Origin: Acidobacteriota bacterium
GTDB lineage: Bacteria; Acidobacteriota; Thermoanaerobaculia; Multivoradales; J023
DNA: 60,374 nucleotides
Reading direction: 5' to 3'
Assembly (NCBI GenBank): GCA_029263395.1
Contig: JAJCXO010000152.1
Span: 1 to 60,374, forward strand
Shown piece by piece: positions 17,201 through 26,300 of the stretch. Both the position numbers and the translations under genes were made by a program. Within the stretch, counting starts at the first letter, position 1; each line of letters opens with the position of its first letter. The notes under the pieces were generated by a model that had not been told where the DNA came from, ran no database searches, and was given only the letters and a program-made list of their open reading frames with translations.

Positions 17201-17718
17201 GGCAGATGGTCTTTCTGCTGTTGGTCTTCCCCGCCCTTCAGGTGTCCGACTACGCTCCAGAGCTGACGGTCCTGTGGCTTATCTGGTCGACATTTGTGGC
17301 CGATCTCCTGTGCTCCTTGGGTTTGCTCCAGTTGCGCCTGGGAAAGGAGGTCCATCAGGCTATTTCGGCCGTTCTCGCCGGCTTGGCCGGGTTGGTTTTG
17401 CACATCGAGGAGATGGCCCTGCTGGTGGCACGGCTCACGGATCCGAAAATCAAGCCGATCGGAATCGGCCTAGCGATCGCAACCGCCCTCCAACTCGGCA
17501 TCCTGACGCAGGTCGCTCGCCTCACCAACAAAGCTCTGCCGCTGGTCAAAGAAGCACCCCAGGTGTGGGAAGCTTTCATGCTCGTCTGGCTTGCAACCGA
17601 CGTCAGTGCGCGGGTGATTCACGCCGCGCGTGCCACCGTTGCAGTGTTGCTCGATGTTGGCGTCATCAAGGACAAAACGGGTCTCTCCGGGTCTCTCCCC
17701 GTCTTCTCTCCTCAATAG
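14233..17718 (+). CDS. Unknown large protein: N-terminal beta-propeller-like region, helical middle, C-terminal membrane segments
   Basis: The 1161-residue protein starts at the ATG at 14233, chosen because GAGGAGA lies seven bases upstream; the frame is open further 5' but without support. Residues about 45-420 show repeated patterns like LFLASDGHLIHLWQ and VAVGSDGNLYRIHL, resembling the blades of PLL/DUF346-type lectin propellers. The centre (about 470-880) is predicted helical and charged, including a His-rich stretch near residues 745-800. Five or six hydrophobic segments lie between about residues 910 and 1150 (for example LAMFGQMVFLLLVFPALQV), suggesting membrane insertion. There is no N-terminal signal peptide. 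I do not recognise the family. The gene is followed 59 bp later by the LanB-type gene in the same direction, so it probably heads that operon. A toxin, receptor or immunity role beside the Tc-like gene is speculation. Confidence 0.6.
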   Translation: MLGQGTTLTLPASGSDASGLSPSTPIEVHVQSELMEHYEAGAHVACRRRLQVVHAAGQQSAVLFAGHDDALYLAQRNNRKDKGWRIESLTAAFGEGVKVDSFSVINRPDDKTQVALAISRPSDPGSSEIHETAWLRLDEPDKTEWRPRGKQPGVRMVESTYGRVTFDGRTHQDVLVAVGSDGNLYRIHLGEGSPKIEMMGGGGAAPAFGYRSSSGRTEPGVWVLGDKRFVFILLRTHTAIVNPDWDPSAMADDSTFSTPTRFYYTEGNRLLLAIGDETQDLARLSSRGQPEERCDQLILTERSGYKALYLRTKSGKLMISILQSIGPDGEKWSPPRRLRGDVAGLDGGYVAPVSGHRHELFLASDGHLIHLWQDRRSTRWISSEVLLPSVDKIHHVMTSTTRIQLRTANHEGLHNHKVRLRATEAVWLTVNGEAFFLDTGEQRELITDGHGSLTVIGHLSSLAIPRFQIETDLFEQAVNIDPVAHLQKKLRHAASTNLNQVMIGEGHRREKLLKGRFERNAAEGAKALEKFAEGLDRWQLGGVATPGVSLAAPNQPFTSELGPEGRTQDYCWSLELQNGVAVYRDAAATRQELLTPEFDRIVRVAAGNRSWLGTLLEHILHGADDILTLVFNGASVFIRTVEGVIEFVAELAEQFLHIIKVSLKMFLGIDLDMAIKWLGFIFNWEDILATHNVMVRTADQTLTDARGKLEAFKEQLSTYLDELAHKVDQLEIPKPLQGKNHQVLSDEHARHGGAGEAHQEVVQKHRDTLDNHPTMAWAGHQMTHGQPAGHPPPEALLGDLDAERKQNLLRFFNKVHAHGSSVTAGFKTHHQTMKTLFESEEVKLEEVLSQFVHDLLRVGVEVVKEIATEFVGVVEDLITVVDHLLQREIQIPFLTALYKTVIHGGGTLTPINAMLLVAAIPATIFSKALQKKPPFQGLENKSLADPAFKQAWTVWAAGVGGATLQSLRFGLRFVKSFVDLSWLGYLAMFGQMVFLLLVFPALQVSDYAPELTVLWLIWSTFVADLLCSLGLLQLRLGKEVHQAISAVLAGLAGLVLHIEEMALLVARLTDPKIKPIGIGLAIATALQLGILTQVARLTNKALPLVKEAPQVWEAFMLVWLATDVSARVIHAARATVAVLLDVGVIKDKTGLSGSLPVFSPQ

Positions 17719-17777
17719 ATCGACGGCTATGAAATACTACGCTCGCTGACGATCCACTGAACCCGAAAGGAGTGCCG

Positions 17778-20375
17778 ATGAGCTCCGCTGTCCCGACAGC
17801 CGACCAGCTAGCGGCGCACCTGATTCCGCTACATGGAGAATCCTGGGCGCTGTGGCGTCAGGCGGCGCTGCGGGGCGCAGGCTTCCCGGTGACGGAGGTG
17901 TTGGAGCTCGCGGCAACGGCAGCCGCGGCCGCGGCGGACCGTCAATTGGACCTCGAAGCTGAGGTCGACAACGCGCGACGAGGTGCGGTTGAGGCGGTTC
18001 GCGGTGCCCTCGACACGTTGAAGCGCCAGGGCCAGTGGGACGACAAGGCGCGACGCAGGGGCCTGCTCAAAGCCCTTGCAAAGCTGCACAAAAGAAAGAT
18101 CCCCAACCGGTCGGTGGCGCTGCCTGAGATCGAAACGCTGGCAGCGGCAGCACGGCGGCTGGATTCAGCTCAAAGCGAGCTGGACGCCGTCTTTGACGCC
18201 GCGGTGGTACGACAGTCCGAACGGCTGCGGGAGGTCGCCAGGAATCCACGATTTCAGGAAGCCGTCTTGTGGCAAAACCGTCAGGCTTTTCACTCGGCGG
18301 TACGCAAGGTTGCTGCCGCCAAACTCTCGGAATCTCCGTTGGGTAGCCAACACCGGCAGCACGAAGAGCTGGTGGCGATGTACCTTCAGCGGTATACCGT
18401 CAAGAACGACACCATCGGCTACTTCGGACCGGTAGGCTGGGCTCGATTCGTCGATGACGACATGGCGATAGTGGCACGCCCGGGGCCGGAGTTGATCGCT
18501 GAACGGAATGTCTACCTGGAATCCTGGGGGGTAGAACAGGTTGCGGCGGTGTTGGCTCGCCTGCAACCGGTGCGGCCTTGGCTGCGACCGCGACGACTGC
18601 CCTACGTTCGTCTGGCCGGCCAAAACCTTCAAGTGCCGACGGCGGAGCCGATGCCCATCTCGACCGTGACCAAAGCGCTGTTCGAAGCCTGCGACGGTGC
18701 GCGCCCAGCTCACCTCATCGCCCAGCAGCTGATCGCTGATCCGCGGTCCGGATTGACGGACGCGGACGAGGTCTACGGCTTGCTGTCACAGCTTGCTGAG
18801 CAACAGGTGGTCGCTTGGGGTTTTCACCTACCGCCTAAGCCTCGAGTCGAACGCGACTTGCTGCGGCAGATCCAGGCGATCGAAGACCCCCGGGCCCGCG
18901 CGGTGGGTATGAAGGCGGTGGCGGAGCTCGAGCGAGCTCGTCGCCGCATTGCCGCGGCGGCGGGGGACGTCGAGCAACTCGACCAGGCCTTGGAACACCT
19001 CGACAGCTTTTTCACCCGCCTCACCCGCAGCGACGCGACGCGCTCACCGGGCGCAACCTATGTCGGCAGAACCCTAGCCTACGAAGACTGTCGGCGCGAT
19101 CTCGAGATCGAGCTCGGGCGGCCAGTGCGCAGCGCCATCGCCGAACCTTTGGCGATGCTGTTGATGAGCCTGCGCTGGTGCACGCAACAGGTTGCGGGAG
19201 CCTTTCGTGAGCAGGCGCAGGTGATTTTCGACGAGCTGCGGGGCGATCGCAGTTCGGTACCCGCGATCGACTTCTGGGCCAGAATCAAATCTTGGATGAG
19301 CGAGCAACACAATCCTCATGTGGCATCGGTCATCGATGCGCTCCATCAACGCTGGCGCAGGGTCCTGGCGCCGGCTCCGGACCAGCGGCGTTTGCAACTC
19401 ACCTGCGACGAGTTGCGGGACCGGGTTGCCGAAGCGTTCGAGGCACCAGCTCCAGGCTGGCAGCAGGCCCTCTACCATTCCCCCGACCTGCTGATCGCAG
19501 CCACCGATGTCGACGCCGTGGCAAGCGGAGATTTCGAAGTTGTCGTCGGTGAGATCCACGCGGCCTTCAACACCTTGAGCTGCTGGTTGTTTCTCAATCA
19601 ACACCCCGACCCCGATTGCCTCCGCGCCAACATCGCCGAGGATTTGTCCGACTCGGGGGTGTGGATCGCACGCGATAAAAACGCCGGCCCATCGCGACTC
19701 GCCTGGGTGCCGCCGCCCGAGCATCTGCACATCGTGCCGCCGTCGGATCATGTTCTCGACCTCCCCGGATATCAGCTGCTGGAGCCCGGCGACCTGGTGA
19801 TCGCCCAGACGACCGAGGGCCTCCAGCTACAAAGTCGCAACGGTGATCTGTCTATCGATGTCACCGAGGCGACAGGCCCCTTTCTGTCGTCGAAAGTTGG
19901 CCATGCTCTAGATCTCGCAGGCGACCATGCCCACTGGCCGCGGATCACCGTCGATCGGCTGGTGATCAGTCGAGAGCGCTGGTTTTTCGACGCCCGCGAC
20001 CTCGACTTCGTAGCCTGTAAGAACCCTCGAGAGCGATTCCTGGCAACCCGCCGGTGGGCGCGAGCTCACGGGTTGCCACGATTTCTCTTCGTCTCCACCC
20101 CGCTCGAGCAAAAACCGTTCTACCTCGACCTCGATACCTTGGTCTACATCGACCACCTGGCCAAGCAGCTGCGCCGCCTTCGAGCCAAGTCCAATGACGC
20201 CTCGGAGATCGAGGACCAGTCTGTTGATACAAGGATCAAGGTCTCCGAAATGTTGCCGCGGCCGGATCAAGCTTGGTTACCTGACGCCGCCGGTCGCCGG
20301 TATGCGAGCGAGTTCAGGATGGTGGTCACCGATCAGTCCCGTCGAGCCCGGGCGGCTGATAACCTGAGAAGGTAA
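17778..20375 (+). CDS. LanB-type lantibiotic dehydratase domain protein
   Basis: The protein has 865 residues. The ATG at 17778 is preceded by AAAGGAG at a spacing of five; a GTG six bases earlier lies within that site. The sequence matches the Lant_dehydr_N family: NDTIGYFGPVGW at about residues 209-220 and RTLAYEDCRRDLEIELGR near 428-445 are hallmark stretches. Full-length LanB enzymes use glutamyl-tRNA to glutamylate Ser/Thr of a precursor peptide and then eliminate glutamate to give dehydroamino acids; shorter relatives add amino acids to peptides instead. At 865 residues it is slightly shorter than classical LanB (about 1000), so the elimination domain may be reduced. No LanC cyclase is seen next to it. 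The stop overlaps the ABC exporter start (TAATG), pointing to translational coupling. Which reaction it catalyses cannot be told from sequence. Confidence 0.8.
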   Translation: MSSAVPTADQLAAHLIPLHGESWALWRQAALRGAGFPVTEVLELAATAAAAAADRQLDLEAEVDNARRGAVEAVRGALDTLKRQGQWDDKARRRGLLKALAKLHKRKIPNRSVALPEIETLAAAARRLDSAQSELDAVFDAAVVRQSERLREVARNPRFQEAVLWQNRQAFHSAVRKVAAAKLSESPLGSQHRQHEELVAMYLQRYTVKNDTIGYFGPVGWARFVDDDMAIVARPGPELIAERNVYLESWGVEQVAAVLARLQPVRPWLRPRRLPYVRLAGQNLQVPTAEPMPISTVTKALFEACDGARPAHLIAQQLIADPRSGLTDADEVYGLLSQLAEQQVVAWGFHLPPKPRVERDLLRQIQAIEDPRARAVGMKAVAELERARRRIAAAAGDVEQLDQALEHLDSFFTRLTRSDATRSPGATYVGRTLAYEDCRRDLEIELGRPVRSAIAEPLAMLLMSLRWCTQQVAGAFREQAQVIFDELRGDRSSVPAIDFWARIKSWMSEQHNPHVASVIDALHQRWRRVLAPAPDQRRLQLTCDELRDRVAEAFEAPAPGWQQALYHSPDLLIAATDVDAVASGDFEVVVGEIHAAFNTLSCWLFLNQHPDPDCLRANIAEDLSDSGVWIARDKNAGPSRLAWVPPPEHLHIVPPSDHVLDLPGYQLLEPGDLVIAQTTEGLQLQSRNGDLSIDVTEATGPFLSSKVGHALDLAGDHAHWPRITVDRLVISRERWFFDARDLDFVACKNPRERFLATRRWARAHGLPRFLFVSTPLEQKPFYLDLDTLVYIDHLAKQLRRLRAKSNDASEIEDQSVDTRIKVSEMLPRPDQAWLPDAAGRRYASEFRMVVTDQSRRARAADNLRR

Positions 20376-22348
20376 TGACCTCCCAGCATACTGCCCGTCC
20401 CAAGCCTACCGAGGATCGGCTATGGGGAGACGTTCAGACCAGTCTCGGCGGCAGCGTCTGGAGGACTCTGCTGCCGCTGCTGCGCGGCGAAAAGCGGTCC
20501 ACGAACCGTCTCGGGGACGACGAGATCGCTCAACTCAGGCGGTTGTATTCGTTTGCCCGGCCCTATCGTGGACGACTTGCGCTCGGCATCGGCGCGGCGG
20601 TCAGTGGCAGTCTGGTTGCGCTGGCCGCTCCCCTCGCTTGGCGCTACCTGGTGGACGCGATCGTGCCCGGGGGCAATCCTCAGCTATTGAGCACGGTCAC
20701 CGTGGCCTTGATCGGCATCTATGTACTCGCCGGTAGCATTCGACTCTGGAGTAGCTACCTATTGAATGTTGTCGGCCTGCGGGTGACCACAGACTTGAGG
20801 CTCGAACTCTACGAACACTTTCAGAGCCTGCCCCTGTCGTTCTTCGCTGCCCGCCGGACCGGTGAGCTGGTATCGCGGGTCATGAATGACGTGTCCGCGG
20901 TTGCCGGCGTTGTCACCGGTGACCTTGCCGGTCTGTTGCGGCACGTGGTGTTTTTTGTCGGCGCGTTGATCCTTATTTTGGTCACCGACTGGCGACTGAC
21001 CCTGTTCACCTTCCTGATGATCCCGGCAGTGTCTCTGATCTCCCTGCTACTCGGTCGTGCGGTGCGACGCCTGTCGACCGCTCTCACCGATGAATCCGCC
21101 GCCGTGACGACAGTCCTCGAGGAATCGCTGTCGAGCGTGCGAACGGTCCGCTCTTTCGTCCGCGAGCAGTACGAGATCGGACGGTTTCGTCACCGCCTGG
21201 TTGAGCTTCTGGCCCTGGCGCTGCGACGGATGAGTCTCGAAATCCTCTTCGGGCCGCTGCTGTCGATTCTCTTCTTGTCATCGACCGTGCTGATCATTTG
21301 GTTCGGCGGCAAACAGGTTCTGGCAGGCGAGCTGTCCGCCGGCCAACTGGTGACCTTCATCGTCCTGACCACCTCGATTGGTGGCTCGATTCGTTTTGTC
21401 GGCGAGCTGTGGACACGCTTGCAATCTGCCCTCGGAGTCTGCGAGCGGATCTTCGCCCTGCTCGACTTCGAATCGGACCTGGTGGATGCTCCCGACGCCA
21501 TCACCTTGCCCACCCTCGTCGGCCGGGTGAGCTTCGACCACGTGTCGTTCGCCTACCCCTCGAACGAGCCCGACTTTGAGCCACCAACGGTCTTGGACGA
21601 CATCTCGATCGATGTCGAACCAGGCGAGACGTTGGCTCTCGTGGGGCCGAGCGGAGCAGGCAAAACAACCTTGATCAACTTGGTCCTGCGCTTCTATGAC
21701 CCGACCGACGGGCACTTGCGGGTCGACGGTTTCGAGCTGCGCTCGGTCACTGTCGAAAGCTTGCGGGGCCAGATCGGTTTGGTGCCTCAGGAGACTCAGT
21801 TGTTCGGCGGAACGGTGCGCGAGAACATCCTCTACGGCAAGCTCAATGCCAGCGACGAGGAACTCGATGCAGCGTCCCGGGCCGCCAACGCCGAAGAATT
21901 CATCGCTCAGCTACCGCAGGGTTACGACACCATCATCGGGGAGCGCGGAGTCCGCTTGAGCGGTGGTCAGCGCCAACGCCTCGCTATCGCTCGTGCCTTA
22001 CTCAAGGACCCCCGGATCTTGTTACTCGACGAGGCGACCTCGGCCCTCGACAACGAAAGTGAATACCTGGTTCAGGAAGCTTTGCAACGCCTGATGGCGG
22101 GGCGGACAACGCTGGTGATCGCCCACCGACTGAGTACCGTCAAGAACGCGAGTCGTATCGCGGTCATCCAGGCTGGCCGCCTGACCGAGCTCGGTACCCA
22201 TCAAGAGCTGATCGACTTGGACGGTCTCTACGCTCGCCTCTATCGACACCAGTTCAAAGAGTTAGACTCGCCGTTTGCGGCTGGACCCACAAGGCAGGCG
22301 CTGTCTAGCGCTGCTCTCGCGCCCCAAATCAACGAGCCGGAGACCTGA
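20375..22348 (+). CDS. ABC exporter (fused permease and ATPase)
   Basis: This 657-residue half-transporter has the type IV exporter arrangement of a six-helix membrane domain (about residues 60-345) and a nucleotide-binding domain (about 385-625). Visible motifs are Walker A GPSGAGKTTL near residue 425, the Q-loop in GLVPQETQLFGG, signature LSGGQRQRLA near 527, Walker B ILLLDEATSAL near 549, and the H-loop in VIAHRLSTV near 583. No C39 peptidase domain precedes it, so it would not itself remove a leader peptide. It is joined to its neighbours by one-base overlaps on both sides (TAATG and TGATG), so it probably exports the product of the LanB-containing operon. The substrate is unknown and lipid or peptide are both possible. 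Confidence 0.9.
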   Translation: MTSQHTARPKPTEDRLWGDVQTSLGGSVWRTLLPLLRGEKRSTNRLGDDEIAQLRRLYSFARPYRGRLALGIGAAVSGSLVALAAPLAWRYLVDAIVPGGNPQLLSTVTVALIGIYVLAGSIRLWSSYLLNVVGLRVTTDLRLELYEHFQSLPLSFFAARRTGELVSRVMNDVSAVAGVVTGDLAGLLRHVVFFVGALILILVTDWRLTLFTFLMIPAVSLISLLLGRAVRRLSTALTDESAAVTTVLEESLSSVRTVRSFVREQYEIGRFRHRLVELLALALRRMSLEILFGPLLSILFLSSTVLIIWFGGKQVLAGELSAGQLVTFIVLTTSIGGSIRFVGELWTRLQSALGVCERIFALLDFESDLVDAPDAITLPTLVGRVSFDHVSFAYPSNEPDFEPPTVLDDISIDVEPGETLALVGPSGAGKTTLINLVLRFYDPTDGHLRVDGFELRSVTVESLRGQIGLVPQETQLFGGTVRENILYGKLNASDEELDAASRAANAEEFIAQLPQGYDTIIGERGVRLSGGQRQRLAIARALLKDPRILLLDEATSALDNESEYLVQEALQRLMAGRTTLVIAHRLSTVKNASRIAVIQAGRLTELGTHQELIDLDGLYARLYRHQFKELDSPFAAGPTRQALSSAALAPQINEPET

Positions 22349-23082
22349 TGCAACCGTTACCGAAAGAACCTGCCGTTTCGTATCACGCCTTGGAAAAAGC
22401 CGCCCGCGTCCTACGTCCTTTCGTGCGGATCTACTTCCCGTTCCATGGCCTGTCAGACGCAGACTTCATGCATTATTTCCCTCTGCTCGTTACGGTCGAG
22501 TCGTCGGTTTACCAGATCGACGAGGGCTACGAGAAGAACATCACCGCCGACGAATTTGATCCCCGCCCGATGGACATGCTCGTCGACTACCTCGATCGCA
22601 AAGACCTACTCGACGCCGCGATCACCGAGGAACTCGAAAACGCCCTGCACTACTATCGCCTGGAACACGCCATGTGTGGTGGCAAGGCGTTCTCCCACGA
22701 GGACGTCCTGCTCGCCAGTCGTTTCAGGTGTTACGACATCCGAGTGCTGCATCGGCTGCTCTACCGGGTCAGGGAGCAGCCCTACAACGAGGAGATTCTC
22801 GAGGTCTTTCGTATCGGCGAGGTTCTCGGCGAGCTGGAAGACGATATTCGTTCCTACAAGGAAGACTCGTCACGTAACGTCTTCAATACCTACAGCATGT
22901 TGGTGCGGCTCCACGGCGCCGAGGGTAAGGCTCAGTTTCAGGGGTTTCTTGACGATCTCGACGCTCAACTCCAGGCTCAACGCGTCAACTTCCCCAAGCT
23001 CGTCGCGTTATGGGAAACCTATCGCGCAAAATCCCCTGCCCCCGACCTCCCCGAACCGATCTTGCCGGGAACCACTCGTTAG
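22348..23082 (+). CDS. Unknown helical protein resembling class I isoprenoid synthases
   Basis: This 244-residue protein appears all-helical and soluble. Two acidic clusters, QIDEGYEKN near residue 57 and LEDDIRSYKEDSSRNVFN near residues 170-187, are spaced as in isoprenoid synthase-fold enzymes. The second resembles the metal-binding DDxxSxxxE motif of class I terpene synthases, although the last acidic residue is D. The first cluster is not a canonical DDxxD. A degenerate, possibly non-catalytic member of this fold is my best reading, but I do not recognise a named family. The ATG overlaps the exporter stop by one base, so it is co-translated with the LanB-type enzyme and exporter and very likely serves the same pathway. 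It converges on the Tc-like gene. Confidence 0.55.
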   Translation: MQPLPKEPAVSYHALEKAARVLRPFVRIYFPFHGLSDADFMHYFPLLVTVESSVYQIDEGYEKNITADEFDPRPMDMLVDYLDRKDLLDAAITEELENALHYYRLEHAMCGGKAFSHEDVLLASRFRCYDIRVLHRLLYRVREQPYNEEILEVFRIGEVLGELEDDIRSYKEDSSRNVFNTYSMLVRLHGAEGKAQFQGFLDDLDAQLQAQRVNFPKLVALWETYRAKSPAPDLPEPILPGTTR

Positions 23083-23334
23083 CCGATAGCCAGTTCCTGC
23101 CCTCATTGAAGTTGCCTCGTTTTCGTGGACAGATAATCCTTCCTCCTTTCCGTATTCACCCTGGGATTTCATAAGTAAGAGACTCATGGCGCCTGAGCGG
23201 GAGGATCTAATAGTCGGTAGCCGCCGGCTCCGTCCACCGGTCGTTGCTGCGTCTCCTGCGTTGTGCCTGCTCGTCGTTCCGCTCGCACTGGATTCGGCCT
23301 TGCCACTACTGTTTGAGCGTTTCCGCTTTCCCAC
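23008..23334 (-). CDS. Candidate small Ser/Thr-rich peptide gene downstream of the Tc-like gene
   Basis: Fifteen bases after the stop of the giant gene, GAGGAG precedes a GTG (23334-23332) at a spacing of about six, opening a 108-codon frame. The predicted product is basic and its first 50 residues are rich in Ser and Thr (for example KAESSASGTTSRHNAGD), a composition a LanB-type enzyme could act on. Against it, the frame overlaps the end of the convergent 22348-23082 gene by 75 bp, its third codon positions are less GC-rich than neighbouring genes, and there is no recognisable leader motif. A chance frame in an intergenic stretch is quite possible. Confidence 0.2.
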   Translation of the reverse strand: MGKRKRSNSSGKAESSASGTTSRHNAGDAATTGGRSRRLPTIRSSRSGAMSLLLMKSQGEYGKEEGLSVHENEATSMRAGTGYRLTSGSRQDRFGEVGGRGFCAIGFP

Positions 23335-23349
23335 GGTGCTCTCCTCGCC

Positions 23350-26300
23350 TCAACCAACGTTGGCCTTGTAGGACATCACCATCTGCAGGTTACGTAGGTT
23401 CGATTTGTCACCGACAACCTTGAAGAGCAGGTCGCTCCCTTTGGCGCTGACCCTCAGCCCGGTGGTGTCGAGGCTGCCACCGTCCCGCAACGCCAGGTCT
23501 TCCTGACCGTTCAGAAGCACCTTGACCGTATCGTCACCGACAGTGTCGAAGGTGGAATAAATGCTGGCGATTTTACTGCTCGCCAGGTTGGGAAAAAGGT
23601 TCTGGGTGAAGCGCAGCACGAGCTCGTCGCTATCGCCGGCCAAGAAGTTTTTCCAGGTCTCGCCAAAGTCGAAGTTCATGTCGAAGAAGCGCCAAGCGGT
23701 GTAAGGCTTCAACATGCCGCGCACTGCCTCGGCAAATGCACTGCCGCCTTGGGACGCTGTGTACTTGACGTTCAGGGTTACTTCGAGCAGATCGCTGACG
23801 TCAAAGGCGTTTGGGCTGCCGTTCAGCTCCAGGCGCCAGCTCGACACCGCTCCTGTTCCCTCAAAAGGAAGGTAGCGTTCGGAGTCGAAACGCAACTCGA
23901 AGAGTCCGTTGTTGAGCTCGAACTCGTCGTGACGCGACAAGGCCACCTGCTGCCGGGCTTTCCAATTGCTGCGGATGGTTGTCGGCGGCTCGTCCTTGGG
24001 GCCGAGCAGGTACTTCACGGCCTTGGGGTCGGGCTTCATCACCGTGCGGTCGGAGAGCTGGGTCAAGGTCGCGTTGACGAAGACCCCCTCCGGAACATCG
24101 AAGGTGATGGCGATGGTCTTGAGCTGCCGCTGGTAGTGGCCAGGGAAGTCGAAGTCGTAAAGCGCCTCGGTGAGGTGAAATTCACACACACCCCGCGCCT
24201 TGAGCTGGAGGAAGGCCAGCGGATCGAGATCGAGGAGCGAGATGTCGCGGCCGATTTCGAGACGGCGCTGATCCGTTTCCACAAAAGCTTGTTCCATACG
24301 GTCGAGGTCAAGCGCCAGCCGATCCCCGGCGGTCAGCCCCTTGCGCTGGCTGTTCCAGTAATGACCCTGGACGAAAGAAGTCTCGGATTCGGGAAAGCCG
24401 CGCTCGAACTGGAAGGCTCGCTCGGCGCTTTTTGCCATGTCGTGAGCAAGTCGGTAGGTCTGGAAGTAGACCCCGGAGAGCTGACCGGCCAGCCACTGAT
24501 AGAGCTGTTGGTTGGTGAATTTGCTGGTGTAGAACGTTGACAGCGCACGTTTGTGCTCAACCTCCTTCTCGGCGACAGCGATCTCCTGCTCAACAGCGCG
24601 GATTTGCGCTTCCGCGCCCACGATCTGCGCCTCGATCTGTTGAATATCGATCGTCGCCAAGTCGCTTTGCAGTGTCCACTCGTCCTTCATGCGCTCGTGC
24701 TGACCGACGATGCCGAGGATCTCACCGCCGACGCTGAGCCCTTCGCCGACGGCCTCGGCGACTTCGGCCACGCTGGTGGCAACGTTGCTGGCGTTGCTGC
24801 CGCCGATCTTCACCCCGGCGATAAAAGGGCCAACGAGCGCGTCCGGAGCGGCACCACCAACCGCCGCCACCGCCCGCGCGATCGCCGACACCGCATGGGC
24901 GATGACCGCCCCACCCATCACCGACATTTGTGCGATCTCCCAACCCGAAAAACCGCTCTCGATCCAGTCGTCGTAGCGTTGAAGGCGTTGTTCAGCCTGT
25001 TTTCTGGCTTCGATGAGGGAATCCCGCGTTGCCGCCGCCTCGTCGAGCTGCGCCTCGCGAACCCCCACCATCAAGGTCATGATCTCGGCCTCTTGCTCGG
25101 CCTGTAACTGGCTGAGCTCCTCGCCATCTTTCTTTTCGAGCGCCGCCAACAACTCGTTGCCGAGCTGGCTCAGCCGCTGCACCAGGCCTTGCGCCTTGGC
25201 GATCAGGAACGAAAACCGGTAGTGAGGTGTGGCAGCGCCTAGGCTGGCAAGCGCAGCGGCGGCACCGCCGCCACCGCTGGCCGCGAGCACCAACGCTGCG
25301 GGGTCGATCGGCGGCTGGAAGAGTGGCAACGGCTGCTCGACGCCAAAAATGTTGAGGCAGTTCCGAATCTTGTACAGCCGATCCTCGACCCGGTCCCAGT
25401 AGTCTAGGAATTGTTCGTTTTCCGGGATATAGAAGTACGCCGAGTCGACCATCGCGTCGTGCGGCAATGGCGCTGAGACAGGCGGCGTCGAGGGAGGATC
25501 GAGGGTGTTCTCCAGGTAGAGCAGGAATTCGTAGTCTTGGTCGATGTTCTCGAGCTCCTGGTAGCTGGTGTCGTCGGCCAGGGCCAAGGTGCCGAGCCCT
25601 TCCGGGCGCCGTCCCAGGAGGTCGTAACCCAGCATGTAGAGCATCCGCGCTTCCTGAATGCTCTCCAAGGTGTACTGGCCGAACAGCATGTCTCCCCAAT
25701 CGAGCAAGTTGTCGACATAACGCATCACGACAGCCTTGCGATAGGCGATCTCGCGCAAGGCGGCGATAGCGTGGGGGTCGAACGGATCGTCCAAATAGGC
25801 AGCGAGTTGGGCTTCCGAATTGAACTGCGCCCGGTAGGTCCCCGGTAATCGCAGGACGATGGCGATTAGCTCCAGCAGGCGTCTCTTCAACTCCCGTAAC
25901 TCCGCCTCTTGCTCGCCGGTCAATCCGTCGACAGTGTCGGGCAGAGCTTCCAGCTGGGGCTGTAGACCGGGCTCGCCGGCGCTGCCCTCAATGATGGGCG
26001 GCAGCGCTACAAGCTGCGCCTCCACCTCGTCTGGCGATAGGCTCCGGAGGCCGAGGAACACGTCCTGGAGCGGAGTCAGAAGCGTGTTCAGCTCGTTGAA
26101 CCGTTCCACGATCGCCGCCACCAGGGGGCGGACCGAATCGTCGTTGGCGACCAGCGAAGCCAGCTGCGCGAGCTTGTCCTCTGACGACGCCACCAGACCC
26201 ATGAGATCAATCGTCAGAAAGGGCAGGAATTTCCAGTACTCGGCTTTCTCAGTGGGATCGAAGATGTGCTCGTACCAAGACTTCGCCTCGTCGAACTTCT

